Below, in pieces: positions 29,712 to 40,950 of a stretch of 64,000 nt of DNA. Source of the DNA: Bosea sp. Tri-49 (GTDB taxonomy: Bacteria; Pseudomonadota; Alphaproteobacteria; Rhizobiales; Beijerinckiaceae); the NCBI RefSeq assembly GCF_003952665.1, contig NZ_CP017946.1, positions 124,001 to 188,000 on the forward strand. Reading direction: 5' to 3'. The notes below the pieces were generated by a model. The model made no database searches. It had not been told where the DNA came from and worked only from the letters and a program-made list of their open reading frames with translations. A program made the translations under genes and the position numbers. Position 1 is the first letter of the stretch, and each line of letters starts with the position of its first letter.

Positions 29712-31604
29712 ATGAAGTTCCCGCCCTCCGTCCTTGAGGAGATCAAGGCGCGGCTGCCAGTCTCGGCGGTCGTGGGCAAGCGCGTGCGCCTCGCCAAGGC
29801 CGGCAGGGAATGGAAGGGGCTCTCGCCCTTCAATGCTGAGAAGACGCCGTCCTTCTTCGTCAACGACCAGAAGGGCTCGTTCTTCGATTTCTCCTCGGGC
29901 AAGAACGGCGACATCTTCAAGTTCGTGATGGAGACCGAGGGGTTGTCCTTCCCCGAGGCGGTCGAGAAGCTCGCCTCGGAGGCCGGTGTTGTCCTGCCGA
30001 AAGTCTCCGTCGAGGCGCAGGTCCAGGAGGAGAAGCGCAAGGGTCTGCACGAGGTCGTCGAGCTCGCAGCACGCTTCTTCGAGGCCGAACTGCAATCCGA
30101 GCGCGGCGGGCTGGCGCGGCGCTATCTTTCCGGGCGTGGGCTGGAAGCGCAGGCGCGCCAGCTCTTCCGCATGGGCTATGCCCCGCCCGACCGCTTCTCG
30201 CTGCGCGACCATCTCGCGGGCAAGGGCGTTGGCGCCGATGCGATGATGGAGACCGGGCTCCTGGTGCATGGCGAGGAGATCGCCGTGCCCTATGACCGTT
30301 TCCGCGACCGGGTCATGTTCCCGATCCACGATGCGCGCGGGCGGGTCGTCGCCTTCGGCGGCCGGGCGATGAGCGCCGATGTCCCTGCGAAATACCTGAA
30401 CTCGCCGGAGACGCCGCTCTTCCACAAGGGCGGGCTGCTGTTCAATCATCACAATGCCCGGAAAGCGGCGCATGACACCGGCCAGGTGATCGTGGTCGAG
30501 GGCTATGTCGACGTCATCGCCATGACGCTGGCCGGCTTTCCCCAGGTGGTGGCGCCGCTCGGCACGGCGCTGACGGAAGACCAACTCGGATTGCTCTGGC
30601 GCATGGCCGAGGAGCCGGTGATCTGCCTTGACGGCGACAAGGCCGGCCGCAAGGCGGCGGGCCGGGCGATCGATCTGGCGCTGCCGATGCTGGAGCCGGG
30701 CAAATCGCTCTCCTTCGCCCTGCTGCCGGAAGGGCAGGACCCTGACGATCTCGCTCGCTCGGGTGGCAAGCAGGCGGTTGCCGAGGTCATCGGGGCGGCA
30801 AAGCCGCTGGTCGATATGCTCTGGGCGCGCGAGTTCGAGGCGAGCCAGCTCGATACACCGGAGCGGCGCGCCGCCTTCGAGCGCAGGGTGAAAGAGCCTC
30901 TCGGCCTGATCCGCGACGAGGCGACGCGCCGGCATTACCGTCGCGAGATCGACGAGCGCGTCGGCCAGCTCTTTGCCCCGGCGCCACAACAGGAGCGCTT
31001 CGAAGGGCGCCGGCAGGGCGGGTTCGGCGGCAATGCGCGCGGCGGGCGCGGTTTTCAGCGCGGCCCGGAGAGGCAGCCGCTGTCGCTGGTGCGGCCGAGC
31101 CCGCAGCTTACCAATTCGGCGATGCTGCAGCGCCGGCATGGCGAAAATCCCCGCGAGGCCTTCATTCTGCTCGCGCTGGCCAGCCATGCGGATCTGGTCA
31201 TGCGCTGCGTCGATGAGATCGCGGAGCTTGCGCTCGACGGGTTGGCAGCCGAGCGTTTCCGGCAGGCACTGCTCGAGGCGGCCTTCGATGGCAGCTTCGA
31301 CCAGGAGGCCTTCGGGCGCCGGCTGGAGCAGACCCGGGTGGCCGAGGCGAGGGCGGCGCTGCTCGCCGTCACCCAGCCGGCCGAGCGGCTGAAACTCTTG
31401 CAAACGGCTGATCTGGAATCGGTTTTTGATTCGATTCGTCAGGCCCTCGTCTTGCATCATCGCGCACGAACGCTACATAGCGAGCTGAAGGCAGCCGAAC
31501 GCGCATTGGCTGACGAACCAACGGAAGCCAATTTCGCCTGGATGAAGGACGTCAAGGCCCGCCTCGAAGCAGTCGAGGGGACCGAGGCCAATCCTGAGGA
31601 CTGA
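29712..31604 (+). CDS. dnaG: DNA primase
   Basis: 630 residues. Lays RNA primers at the replication fork. Domain order: N-terminal zinc-binding-like domain (1-100), primase catalytic core with Toprim (VIVVEGYVDVIAM and DGDKAGRKAAG), then the helicase-binding C-terminal region. Oddity: all four zinc ligands of the usual CxxH-CxxC finger are replaced (S38, N41, D59, S62) while the surrounding PFNAEKTPSFFVN scaffold is kept. Followed by rpoD after 194 bases, the classic dnaG-rpoD order. Confidence 0.96.
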   Translation: MKFPPSVLEEIKARLPVSAVVGKRVRLAKAGREWKGLSPFNAEKTPSFFVNDQKGSFFDFSSGKNGDIFKFVMETEGLSFPEAVEKLASEAGVVLPKVSVEAQVQEEKRKGLHEVVELAARFFEAELQSERGGLARRYLSGRGLEAQARQLFRMGYAPPDRFSLRDHLAGKGVGADAMMETGLLVHGEEIAVPYDRFRDRVMFPIHDARGRVVAFGGRAMSADVPAKYLNSPETPLFHKGGLLFNHHNARKAAHDTGQVIVVEGYVDVIAMTLAGFPQVVAPLGTALTEDQLGLLWRMAEEPVICLDGDKAGRKAAGRAIDLALPMLEPGKSLSFALLPEGQDPDDLARSGGKQAVAEVIGAAKPLVDMLWAREFEASQLDTPERRAAFERRVKEPLGLIRDEATRRHYRREIDERVGQLFAPAPQQERFEGRRQGGFGGNARGGRGFQRGPERQPLSLVRPSPQLTNSAMLQRRHGENPREAFILLALASHADLVMRCVDEIAELALDGLAAERFRQALLEAAFDGSFDQEAFGRRLEQTRVAEARAALLAVTQPAERLKLLQTADLESVFDSIRQALVLHHRARTLHSELKAAERALADEPTEANFAWMKDVKARLEAVEGTEANPED

Positions 31605-31798
31605 CCAGGCTGGGTGCTTTGCTCGTTCGTCGGCAGATCCGGGGTGACTTTCGAGATGGTGCACGATTCATCAACGATGGTCGGCGCTATCTGTGACGGA
31701 TGAGTAGGTTGGGGTGCGCGGCAGCAACGGCAGCCGCGGCGCCCTTTTCTGCGTCGGAGCGGCTGCATCCGACGCGCAAGATGGCGGAGCGCTGATTT

Positions 31799-33814
<2,016 letters not shown>

Positions 33815-33843
33815 TCGTCCGGCCTTTGCCCTCGGGGGCACGC

Positions 33844-34734
33844 ATGGAACCATCCGACATGCGTGGTCCCGGGGCCAGTGCCGCGGCGATCTGGCCGCCG
33901 CTCGCCGGCTTCATCGATTTTGAACATCGCCTTGGCGAGCGCTGGGCCGGCCGTCCGGTCATGGCGGGCTTCTACGAGTTCATCCGCTTCGGGATGAAGC
34001 AGGCCTGGGCCTGCCTGTTCGGCGGCATCGTCGTCTTCTTGCTGATCGCGACTTATCTCGTCTATCCGCGCGATGCTGTGTTGGCGCGCTATGATTTCCT
34101 TTTCCTGAGCATGGTGTCGGTTCAGGCCGGGCTGATCCTGACGCGGCTCGAGACGGCCGAAGAAGCCAAGGTCATCCTGATCTACCATGTCGTCGGCACG
34201 GCGATGGAGATCTTCAAGACTGCTGTCGGCTCGTGGATCTATCCGGAGCCGAGCTTCTTCCGGATCGGCGGTGTGCCGCTATTCACCGGCTTCATGTACG
34301 CGTGCATCGGCAGCTATATCTGCCGGGCCTGGCGGCTGTTCGATTTTCGCTTTTCACATCATCCGCCACGCTGGGCCCTGATCGTCCTCAGCGTGCTGAT
34401 CTACGTCAATTTCTTCATGCATCACTATGTGGTCGATATCCGTATCGGGCTCTTCCTGCTCGCCGCGGTTTTGTTCGCGCGGACGAAAATCTACTTCAAG
34501 GTCTGGCGCGTGCATCGCTCGATGCCGCTCCTGCTCGGGCTGCTGCTGGTCGCGCTGTTCATCTGGTTCTCGGAGAACATCGGCACCTTCACACGGACCT
34601 GGCTTTACCCCTCGCAGTTGCAGGGCTGGTCGATGGTCTCGCTCGCCAAGCTCGGCTCGTGGTCGCTGTTGCTGATCATCAGCTACACGCTGGTGACGCT
34701 GGTCAACCGCCCGCAACCGCTCGACCGGCCATGA
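33844..34734 (+). CDS. DUF817-family integral membrane protein
   Basis: 296 residues with about eight hydrophobic helices. The segments FGMKQAWACLFGG, FKTAVGSWIYPEP, GVPLFTGFMYACIGSYI and QGWSMVSLAKLGSW match DUF817, a family of unknown function. It begins 29 bases after rpoD. Its stop overlaps the start of the next gene as ATGA, so the two are translationally coupled. Confidence 0.78.
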   Translation: MEPSDMRGPGASAAAIWPPLAGFIDFEHRLGERWAGRPVMAGFYEFIRFGMKQAWACLFGGIVVFLLIATYLVYPRDAVLARYDFLFLSMVSVQAGLILTRLETAEEAKVILIYHVVGTAMEIFKTAVGSWIYPEPSFFRIGGVPLFTGFMYACIGSYICRAWRLFDFRFSHHPPRWALIVLSVLIYVNFFMHHYVVDIRIGLFLLAAVLFARTKIYFKVWRVHRSMPLLLGLLLVALFIWFSENIGTFTRTWLYPSQLQGWSMVSLAKLGSWSLLLIISYTLVTLVNRPQPLDRP

Positions 34735-35147
34735 TGAGCACCCGGCTGTCGCGACGTGCCATGCTTGCGCTCGCGGCGATCCTCATCATCGCGATCGGAC
34801 TGACGACGCGCCTGCCGGGTATCGCCTGGCCGCCAATCGTCGCGAAATATCTCGGTTCGGCGCTCTGGGGCGCCATGGTCTACTGCCTCGTCGCGTTCCT
34901 GCGTCCGCAATGGCGCATGACGTCGGTCGCATTGCTGGCAGCGTGCATCGCGGCCACAATTGAGGCCAGCCAGCTCTGGCATCCGCCTTGGCTAGACGCC
35001 TTTCGAGAGACCAGGCTGGGCGTTCTGCTGCTCGGTCGCTTCTTCGCATGGGCCGATATCGCGGCTTACCTTGTCGGGATCAGCGTTGCCGCCGTTAGCG
35101 ACAGGTCGCTGTCGCCCGCAGTGGATGCGCGTCGTTCCGAAGCATAG
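34731..35147 (+). CDS. DUF2809-family membrane protein
   Basis: 138 residues with four helices. YLGSALWGAMVYCLVAF, EASQLWHPPWLDAFRETRLG and LLLGRFFAWADIAAYLVG match DUF2809, function unknown. The ATGA overlap with DUF817 indicates a two-gene operon downstream of rpoD. Confidence 0.75.
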   Translation: MMSTRLSRRAMLALAAILIIAIGLTTRLPGIAWPPIVAKYLGSALWGAMVYCLVAFLRPQWRMTSVALLAACIAATIEASQLWHPPWLDAFRETRLGVLLLGRFFAWADIAAYLVGISVAAVSDRSLSPAVDARRSEA

Positions 35148-35206
35148 GGATGCGATCCGAGGCCGTTTGCGGCAGTCCGGTGTCCCAGCGCTGCCTTGCA
35201 GGCTTC

Positions 35207-35973
35207 TCAGTGTCCGGCGATTTCCTGCTTGAGCCAATCCGTGAATGCCATGGCTGCCGGATTCATCTCGGCACGGCCCGGCAGTACCACCCAGTAGCCA
35301 AGCCCTGGCGCGGTCGCAAAACCCGGCAAGGGAGCGACCAGCGCACCACGGCGCAGATAATCGGCGACCAGAAGGCTCCGGCCCATCGCGACCCCCTGAC
35401 TGCCGAGGGCAGCCTGCAGGACGATGTTGTAGTCCGTCAGCTGCAACCGGCTGGCTGTGGCGAGATCGAGCGCGGCATGCCGCGACCAGGCCTCCCATTC
35501 GGTGGGGCGATGGCTGATCAGCAGGGTATGTCCGAGGATGTCCTCTGGTTTTACAAGAGGCTGACGCTCCGCCAGCTCCGGGCTCAAAACCGGCATGAGC
35601 CGTTCGGTGGCGAGCAGCTCGCAGCGTAGGCCTGGCCATTCGCCGACGCCGTAGCGAATGGCGATATCCGCCTCACCCTCAATGTCTGGCGCGTAGCGTG
35701 GGAGCGGACGTCGCGGGTTCCGTCGGCGACCAGCGCGAAGGCCTGCGAGATGCTGTCGAGATAGCGCGCGCCCGCTTCGGTCAAGGCGATGCTGCGGCCC
35801 CTGCGCTCGAACAGCTCTGTTCCCAGGGCCTCTTCCAGCGTCCGGATATGGTGGCTGACGGCACTTTGCGTGATCAGCAATTCCTCGCCGGCACGACGGA
35901 AGCTCAGGAGGCGGCCCACAGCCTCGAAGGCGCGCAGGGCATGGAGCGGTGGCAGGGCAGGTGAGGAGCGCAT
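35207..35973 (-). pseudogene. LysR (GcvA-like) regulator, broken by an internal deletion
   Basis: The N-terminal 93 residues from ATG 35973 are an intact LysR helix-turn-helix (LSFRRAGEELLITQSAVSHH). The C-terminal effector domain continues in another frame (DIEGEADIAIRYGVGEWPG, to the stop at 35207). Around 35685-35700 the frame changes and about 45 residues expected between the two parts are missing, so a deletion of roughly 130-150 bases that is not a multiple of three explains it. The remnant is divergent from a class V aminotransferase, its likely former target. Confidence 0.8.
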
Positions 35974-36262
35974 GCCGCGAGATCCCGAGCGATCGGGCGC
36001 AAAGCCTTACATGAAGCCCGACTCATGAGCCAGATCGATCGCAGTGCACCATCGTTCGAATTGGTCGGGTGAACGCAACGCTGGCATCGTCGCGATCGAA
36101 AGGGTTTTTGACAATGACGCTCACCAACTGTCTGCGGATGCTCGGGCAGGCCTTACCTGCTGCTGCCAGCTATCCGTCCTCGACACGGGAAAGGGCCTTG
36201 CGGTCCTCGTGCGGCGCCAGTTTCGAGGTCGGGGCGATCGCCCAGCTGGCGGAGACGCGGTG

Positions 36263-37450
36263 ATGGGCTGCCTCGATATCGAGATGCTGCGCGCAGCGAC
36301 GCCGGGCTGTGCGACTAGTGTCCACTTCAACCACGCCGGCGCCTCGCTGATGTCTGGCGCCACGCTCGCTGCGATCGCCGAGCAGCTCCGGCGCGAGGCA
36401 ACGCTCGGGCCGCATGAGGCGGCCGTCGCTGTGCAGGACAGGCTCGATCAGGCACGAGCGGATGCGGCCCGGCTCCTCAACGCCACGGCTGGCGAAATCG
36501 CCTTCACACCCAGTGGTTCGGCCGGCTGGGGGCTCGCCTTTGCGGCTCTGCCGCCGCTGCGGGCGGGTGATCGCATTCTGGTCGGGCGCCAGGAATGGGG
36601 CGGCAACCTCGCCACCATGCAGCGCGCGGCTGCTCGCGCCGGAGCGAGGATCGAGGTCATCGCCTGCCGCGACGATGGGTCGGTCGATCCGGACGCGCTC
36701 GCGGCGATGATCGACGAGCGTGTCCGCCTGGTCGCTCTGACCTGGCTGCCCGCCAATGGCGGCCTCATCAACGATGCGGCGTCGATCGGCCGGGTGACGC
36801 GCGCGGCGGGCATTCCCTATTTCGTCGATGCCGGCCAGGCGCTCGGCCAGATTCCGGTCGATGTCGAAGCGATCGGCTGCGATGTGCTCAAGGGCGCGGG
36901 TCGCAAGCATCTGCGCGGTCCGCGCGGGACTGCGATCCTTTATGTCCGCAGGTCTTTCCAGGCGCGGCTCGACCCCGTGTTCTCGGACGTCCTGTCGGCA
37001 CCCTGGACAAATGAGGGTCCGGCGCCGCGCAGCGATGCGAGGATGTTCGAGACGAGCGAACAACCGGTCCCCCTGCTGCTGGGGCTCGGTGTCGCGCTTC
37101 ACGAGGCGCTGTCACTCGGAGTGCCGGCGATCCGCGAGAGGATCGATGTCACCGCAAATCGGTTGCGGGCCGAACTCGCAGCCATCGACGGCATCACCAT
37201 CCGTGACCTCGGGCAGCAACGGTCCGGGCTGATTTCCTTCACGGTCGGGGATCTCGACGTCAATGTCGTCAAGAACCGGCTTGCAGGCGCCGGGATTTCG
37301 GTCGGAGCCAACGGGCCCGCCTACACGCCGTTCGACATGGAGGCACGCGCGCTCGCCGGCATCGTGCGTGCCTCCGTCAGTTATCTCACGAACGAGCGGG
37401 ACATCGATCGCCTGCTCGTCGGCGTTCGCGATATCGCGAAGGCACGTTGA
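36263..37450 (+). CDS. Class V aminotransferase/cysteine-desulfurase-family PLP enzyme
   Basis: 395 residues. Schiff-base Lys215 is seen in GAGRKHLRGPRG and the PLP-contact D189 in VDAGQALGQIPVD. The RKHLRGPRGT signature is found in the isopenicillin-epimerase-like and EgtE-like branches of the family. The reaction is not known. GGAG at 36251-36254 supports the ATG at 36263. It is divergent from the broken LysR gene. Confidence 0.85.
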   Translation: MGCLDIEMLRAATPGCATSVHFNHAGASLMSGATLAAIAEQLRREATLGPHEAAVAVQDRLDQARADAARLLNATAGEIAFTPSGSAGWGLAFAALPPLRAGDRILVGRQEWGGNLATMQRAAARAGARIEVIACRDDGSVDPDALAAMIDERVRLVALTWLPANGGLINDAASIGRVTRAAGIPYFVDAGQALGQIPVDVEAIGCDVLKGAGRKHLRGPRGTAILYVRRSFQARLDPVFSDVLSAPWTNEGPAPRSDARMFETSEQPVPLLLGLGVALHEALSLGVPAIRERIDVTANRLRAELAAIDGITIRDLGQQRSGLISFTVGDLDVNVVKNRLAGAGISVGANGPAYTPFDMEARALAGIVRASVSYLTNERDIDRLLVGVRDIAKAR

Positions 37451-37467
37451 GATCGCTTCGTCCCGGC

Positions 37468-37713
37468 TCACCCTGCCGGCGCGACGAGCGTCGCAGTGAG
37501 CCGGCGGGCCACTGGCAACGCCAGCAGCAGTACCGGGAAAGCGATCAGCCAGCTCAGGCCCCAGGCGCCGGGCCAGCCCTGCAGGAAGGCCGGCGTCGGG
37601 CCGAGGACGCGCAGCGTCGAGATGCCCGAGACGATCAGGGTCATCAGGCCCGACAGGATCAAAGGAGTGACGAGCGCGCCATAGCGCGCGGGCAATTTGC
37701 GGGAACGAGTCAT
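37468..37713 (-). CDS. DUF2798-family small membrane protein
   Basis: 81 residues with two transmembrane helices, matching DUF2798 in the pattern LILSGLMTLIVSGISTLR and WLIAFPVLLLALPVARRLT. Function unknown. ATG 37713 chosen over an upstream ATG at 37746. Convergent with the aminotransferase gene. Confidence 0.75.
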   Translation of the reverse strand: MTRSRKLPARYGALVTPLILSGLMTLIVSGISTLRVLGPTPAFLQGWPGAWGLSWLIAFPVLLLALPVARRLTATLVAPAG

Positions 37714-37941
37714 GGGAACATCCGTAAGGACAGGCCGCGCCGTCATGGCCTTGCTGCATCCTGGCGGCGCTAAAGCCGGGTGGATGCGTTGCCTGACGTG
37801 AGACGCTTACGGCCGTCCGAAGGGACGCACGGCGCTCACCTAGGTCGATGGCAGGCAGGAGGCAAGCAGAATCTGCTCAGTCCGCCACAGTTCTGCTAAG
37901 GTCACCGCGAGGATGGTGATCTTTGCTTGAGAGGAGCGCGC

Positions 37942-38211
37942 ATGACCGGCATCCCTGATCCCGCCCAGATCGAAGCCGCCCAGGTGGCGGTGCAGGCGGA
38001 AGTCGAGAAGGAAGCACAGAAGCAATCGGGTTCGGTCACAGATGTGCTCGGCAGCGCCGCCGACATCGCCGGTAACGTCATGTTCGAGGGGGTCGGCGAG
38101 GTCGTCTACGCTGCAGTCGGGACCGTGGCCGAAGGCGTGGGCACCGTCGCGGTCGCGACCGGCGAGGCGGTTGTCACGGTGATAGGGGGCATCTTCGAGG
38201 GGCTGGGCTAG
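37942..38211 (+). CDS. Small Gly/Val/Ala-rich protein of unknown function
   Basis: 89 residues: an N-terminal acidic helix (PAQIEAAQVAVQAEVEKEAQ) then a Gly- and Val-rich half (VGEVVYAAVGTVAEGVG and further similar turns) ending GIFEGLG. No signal peptide. AGGAG lies six bases before the ATG. I do not recognise the family; the composition suggests a membrane-associated or oligomeric peptide. Confidence 0.6.
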   Translation: MTGIPDPAQIEAAQVAVQAEVEKEAQKQSGSVTDVLGSAADIAGNVMFEGVGEVVYAAVGTVAEGVGTVAVATGEAVVTVIGGIFEGLG

Positions 38212-38274
38212 CAAGGCGTCCTCGACCGGGATATCGATGCGGCTCCGGCATCGTCGCAGGAAGTGGAGCAAGGC

Positions 38275-38886
38275 ATGTCCCTCGAATTCCTGCTGACCTC
38301 GCTGATCATCGTCGCTTCGCCCGGCACCGGGGCGATCTACACCATTGCCGCCGGGCTGACGCGCGGCGCCAAGGCGAGCGTGCTCGCCTCCTTCGCCTGC
38401 ACGCTCGGCATCGTGCCGCATCTGCTCGCCGCGATGATGGGCCTCGCGGCCCTGCTGCACGCTAGCGCGCTCGCCTTCGAGATCGTCAAATATGCCGGCG
38501 TTGCCTATCTGCTCTGGATGGCCTGGCAGACGCTGAAGGAGCAGGGTGCGCTCAGCGTCGAGACTAAAGCCGACAAGCGCTCGGCTTGGCGTGTGCTGGT
38601 CGACGGCATCGCGATCAACGTACTCAATCCGAAGCTCTCGATCTTCTTCGTCGCCTTCCTGCCGCAGTTCATCGCCGCCAACGAGGCGAGCCCGATGACG
38701 CGCATGCTCGAGCTCTCGGGCGTGTTCATGGCGATGACCTTCATCGTCTTCGCGCTGTACGGCCTGTTCGCAGCGGCGATGCGCGACAAGGTCGTGACGC
38801 GGCCCAAGGTCATGGCCTGGCTCCGCCGCACCTTCGCGGCCGCCTTCGTCGCGCTGGGCGCCAAGCTCGCGCTGACCGAGCGTTGA
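38275..38886 (+). CDS. LysE/RhtB-family amino-acid exporter
   Basis: 203 residues with about six transmembrane helices. The motifs SPGTGAIYTIAAGLTRGAKA and INVLNPKLSIFFVAFLPQF are those of the LysE/RhtB family. ATG 38275 follows GGAG. It overlaps the next gene as TGATG, so the pair is coupled. Confidence 0.9.
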   Translation: MSLEFLLTSLIIVASPGTGAIYTIAAGLTRGAKASVLASFACTLGIVPHLLAAMMGLAALLHASALAFEIVKYAGVAYLLWMAWQTLKEQGALSVETKADKRSAWRVLVDGIAINVLNPKLSIFFVAFLPQFIAANEASPMTRMLELSGVFMAMTFIVFALYGLFAAAMRDKVVTRPKVMAWLRRTFAAAFVALGAKLALTER

Positions 38887-39311
38887 TGGCGGGCAAACAG
38901 ACCCGCCTCGTCGTCGAAACGCGTGGGGCGGGACTTTACGAATTCACCGATGCGGTCGCCCGCTTCGTGCGCGAAGCGGCGGTCGATCTCGGCCTGCTGA
39001 CGCTGTTCGTGCGCCACACCTCCTGCTCGCTGCTGATCCAGGAGAATGCCGATCCCGATGTGCGTCGCGATCTTTCGGCTTTCTTCGCCCGGCTCGTGCC
39101 GCCGGCGGACGATCCGGCGATGGGCTATCTCACGCACCGCGCCGAGGGGCCGGACGACATGCCGGCCCATATCAAGGCGGCGGTGCTGCCGGTCTCGCTC
39201 TCCATTCCCGTGAGCGGCGGCCGGCTGGCTCTCGGCACCTGGCAGGGTATCTACCTGTTCGAGCACCGCACCAGCCCGCACCGGCGCGAGGTCGTGCTGC
39301 ATCTCGCCTGA
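38886..39311 (+). CDS. YjbQ/UPF0047-family protein
   Basis: 141 residues. Conserved FVRHTSCSLLIQENADPDVR and GTWQGIYLFEHR carry the family's His and Glu residues that bind metal. Family members have a weak thiamine-phosphate-synthase activity in some bacteria, but the true role is not settled. Coupled to the LysE gene by TGATG. Confidence 0.92.
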   Translation: MAGKQTRLVVETRGAGLYEFTDAVARFVREAAVDLGLLTLFVRHTSCSLLIQENADPDVRRDLSAFFARLVPPADDPAMGYLTHRAEGPDDMPAHIKAAVLPVSLSIPVSGGRLALGTWQGIYLFEHRTSPHRREVVLHLA

Positions 39312-39315
39312 GCCG

Positions 39316-39885
39316 TCAGCTGCCGGTAGTTGGGACGAGCAGCCGCATGAATGTGCGATAGCAATCGTGCAGCTCCTGCGGCGACAGGCCGAGATCGAGC
39401 TGCTGGAAACCGATGAAGGCGGCGTATTCGACGCGGGCGAGAGCGAGAGTCTCCTGCGGCGTGAAGCGCCCGCTCTCGCCATGGAGTTTCTCCAGATAGC
39501 CGATGCGCTCGCGGTCGACCTCGGCGCAGATTGCCGCGACGCTGGCATCGAGCTGGGCAAGGCGGCGCATGCCCTGTTCGACGTGGACGTCCAGGGCGAG
39601 CGCCATCCGGTCGAGTGCGATCAGCCGTTCCTGCGCCGCCTTGCCCTTGTCGGCCTCCTGCATCAGGCGAAGCGTATAGGTCTCGCGCCAATGGCTGGCG
39701 AGCGCGGCGAGATAGGCCTCGATCGCGGGAAAATGGGCGTAGAACGAGCCCTTGGTCTTGCCGGCGCGGCGGCAGAGCGCCTCGATGGTGAGCCCGGCCG
39801 GTCCCTGTTCGGCGAGCGCGGTGAGGCCGAGCGCGAGCCAGTCGCTCCGGCGGAAGCGCAGCGGGGCAGGGGAGGTCAGAGCCAC
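39316..39885 (-). CDS. TetR-family repressor
   Basis: 189 residues starting GTG at 39885, overlapping the stop of the gene before it (GTGGCTCTGA). The N-terminal helix-turn-helix is GLTIEALCRRAGKTKGSFYA. It forms an operon with the membrane protein 39876-40247, and a 35-base perfect palindrome sits just upstream of that operon, so this regulator very likely controls its own operon. Ligand unknown. Confidence 0.85.
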   Translation of the reverse strand: MALTSPAPLRFRRSDWLALGLTALAEQGPAGLTIEALCRRAGKTKGSFYAHFPAIEAYLAALASHWRETYTLRLMQEADKGKAAQERLIALDRMALALDVHVEQGMRRLAQLDASVAAICAEVDRERIGYLEKLHGESGRFTPQETLALARVEYAAFIGFQQLDLGLSPQELHDCYRTFMRLLVPTTGS

Positions 39886-40247
39886 AGGCCGATCGTACCG
39901 CTGACCGCGATCGCTGCGAACAGCGCCCATTGCGGGAAATGCGTGATCCGCAGGCGGAACAGGCCGACCATTGCGAGGCTCCAGAGGCAAAACAGTGCGG
40001 CGCCGACCGTCGCGAACAGTGCAAGGTCGCGGCTGCCGAGGCCGGTCGCGACAAGGCCGAAGGCGAGCGTTAGTGCAGCGAGCACGATCGTCACCAGATG
40101 CCAGCAATAGTACATGGTGAATTTCGGCACGGGATGCAGGCGTTCGACTGAGAGCAGCGGCACGGCGACATGCCTGCCACCGAGAATGGCGTGGATCAGC
40201 GTGGTGGCAGCAGCGAGCGCGGCGGCGATTGCAAGCCAGGCATTCAT
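39876..40247 (-). CDS. Small four-helix membrane protein under TetR control
   Basis: 123 residues with about four transmembrane helices (NAWLAIAAALAAATTLIHAI; YYCWHLVTIVLAALTLAFG; LFCLWSLAMVGLFRL; WALFAAIAVSGTIGLWL). I do not recognise the family. GGAGG lies six bases before ATG 40247. It is the first gene of the operon with tetR. Confidence 0.75.
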   Translation of the reverse strand: MNAWLAIAAALAAATTLIHAILGGRHVAVPLLSVERLHPVPKFTMYYCWHLVTIVLAALTLAFGLVATGLGSRDLALFATVGAALFCLWSLAMVGLFRLRITHFPQWALFAAIAVSGTIGLWL

Positions 40248-40255
40248 GAAGGCCT

Positions 40256-40290
40256 CCAGAATAATACCATCTAGTATGGTATTATTCTGG
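40256..40290. promoter_or_regulatory. 35-bp palindromic operator for the TetR operon
   Basis: Arms CCAGAATAATACCAT (40256-40270) and ATGGTATTATTCTGG (40276-40290) pair perfectly around CTAGT. It lies against the ribosome-binding site of the membrane-protein gene. TetR repressors commonly bind such sites near their own promoter. Confidence 0.75.
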
Positions 40291-40392
40291 ATTGAAGTGC
40301 AAGCCTGCTGATGTGGGAGGCGATATGCGAAGGGGGGCGATTTTCCTGCTCCGATGGGAGCGGCGTAACGCTGCTTTTCAGTCACCGGGGGC

Positions 40393-40707
40393 TCACCGCC
40401 CGGCGTAGTAATCGGGCTCTGGCGGCGGCTCCCAGGACTGCCCGGTGGCAATCAGGCAGCTCACGCCATGCGGCAGGGTCGCGAACAGGGTGAAGGAGCC
40501 GTTCGGGGCGGCGAAGAGTTCGATCACGCTGCCATTTGCGGCAAGACCGTAACCGATCCGGCGCTCGCCATAGAGTTCGTGCAGTTGTGTCGTCGCCATG
40601 CGGCGGTCGGCGCAAGGGATACCGGCAGGGGATTGCGCGCGTGCCGTAGCGGACATCAGCGGCAAGGCCAGCAAGATCGGCAGAAGAAGTTTAAGGAAGC
40701 GCGTCAT
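40393..40707 (-). CDS. Exported protein of unknown function
   Basis: 104 residues. MTRFLKLLLPILLALPLMS and an ARAQ cleavage site form a signal peptide. The mature part has MATTQLHELYGERRIGYGLA and a conserved-looking VIELFAAPNGSFTLFATLP stretch seen in many rhizobial proteins of unknown role. AGGAG stands five bases before ATG 40707. Confidence 0.75.
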   Translation of the reverse strand: MTRFLKLLLPILLALPLMSATARAQSPAGIPCADRRMATTQLHELYGERRIGYGLAANGSVIELFAAPNGSFTLFATLPHGVSCLIATGQSWEPPPEPDYYAGR

Positions 40708-40950
40708 GGCTGCTCCTGCGACAGAGCGGGCCAAGAAGAGCACGAAAGCTGGACGGGCCTCTATTCCGCCCTGTCTTCAAGAAACATGGTGATGCTGGCG
40801 CCGTTCCGCCAGTGGCCAGTACCGCAGCAGGCGCGCAAGCTCGTGCGGCGGGTCGCCATCGCCATTCTTCAGTCCCGCGAGGGATGGCTTGGCCCCTTGG
40901 CCAAGCAGGCAACATCTGCGCTATACAGCGCGGGTCAGACGGAGCTCGCC

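Noticed and set aside
28668..31460. Open frame of 930 codons on the minus strand opposite dnaG
   Set aside because: Only the part to 29585 is a real LysR gene. The rest is an open antisense frame caused by GC-rich third positions in dnaG; it has no family signature.
36044..36262. N-terminal extension of the class V aminotransferase
   Set aside because: The frame is open upstream, but the sequence has no family similarity and a ribosome-binding site fits ATG 36263.
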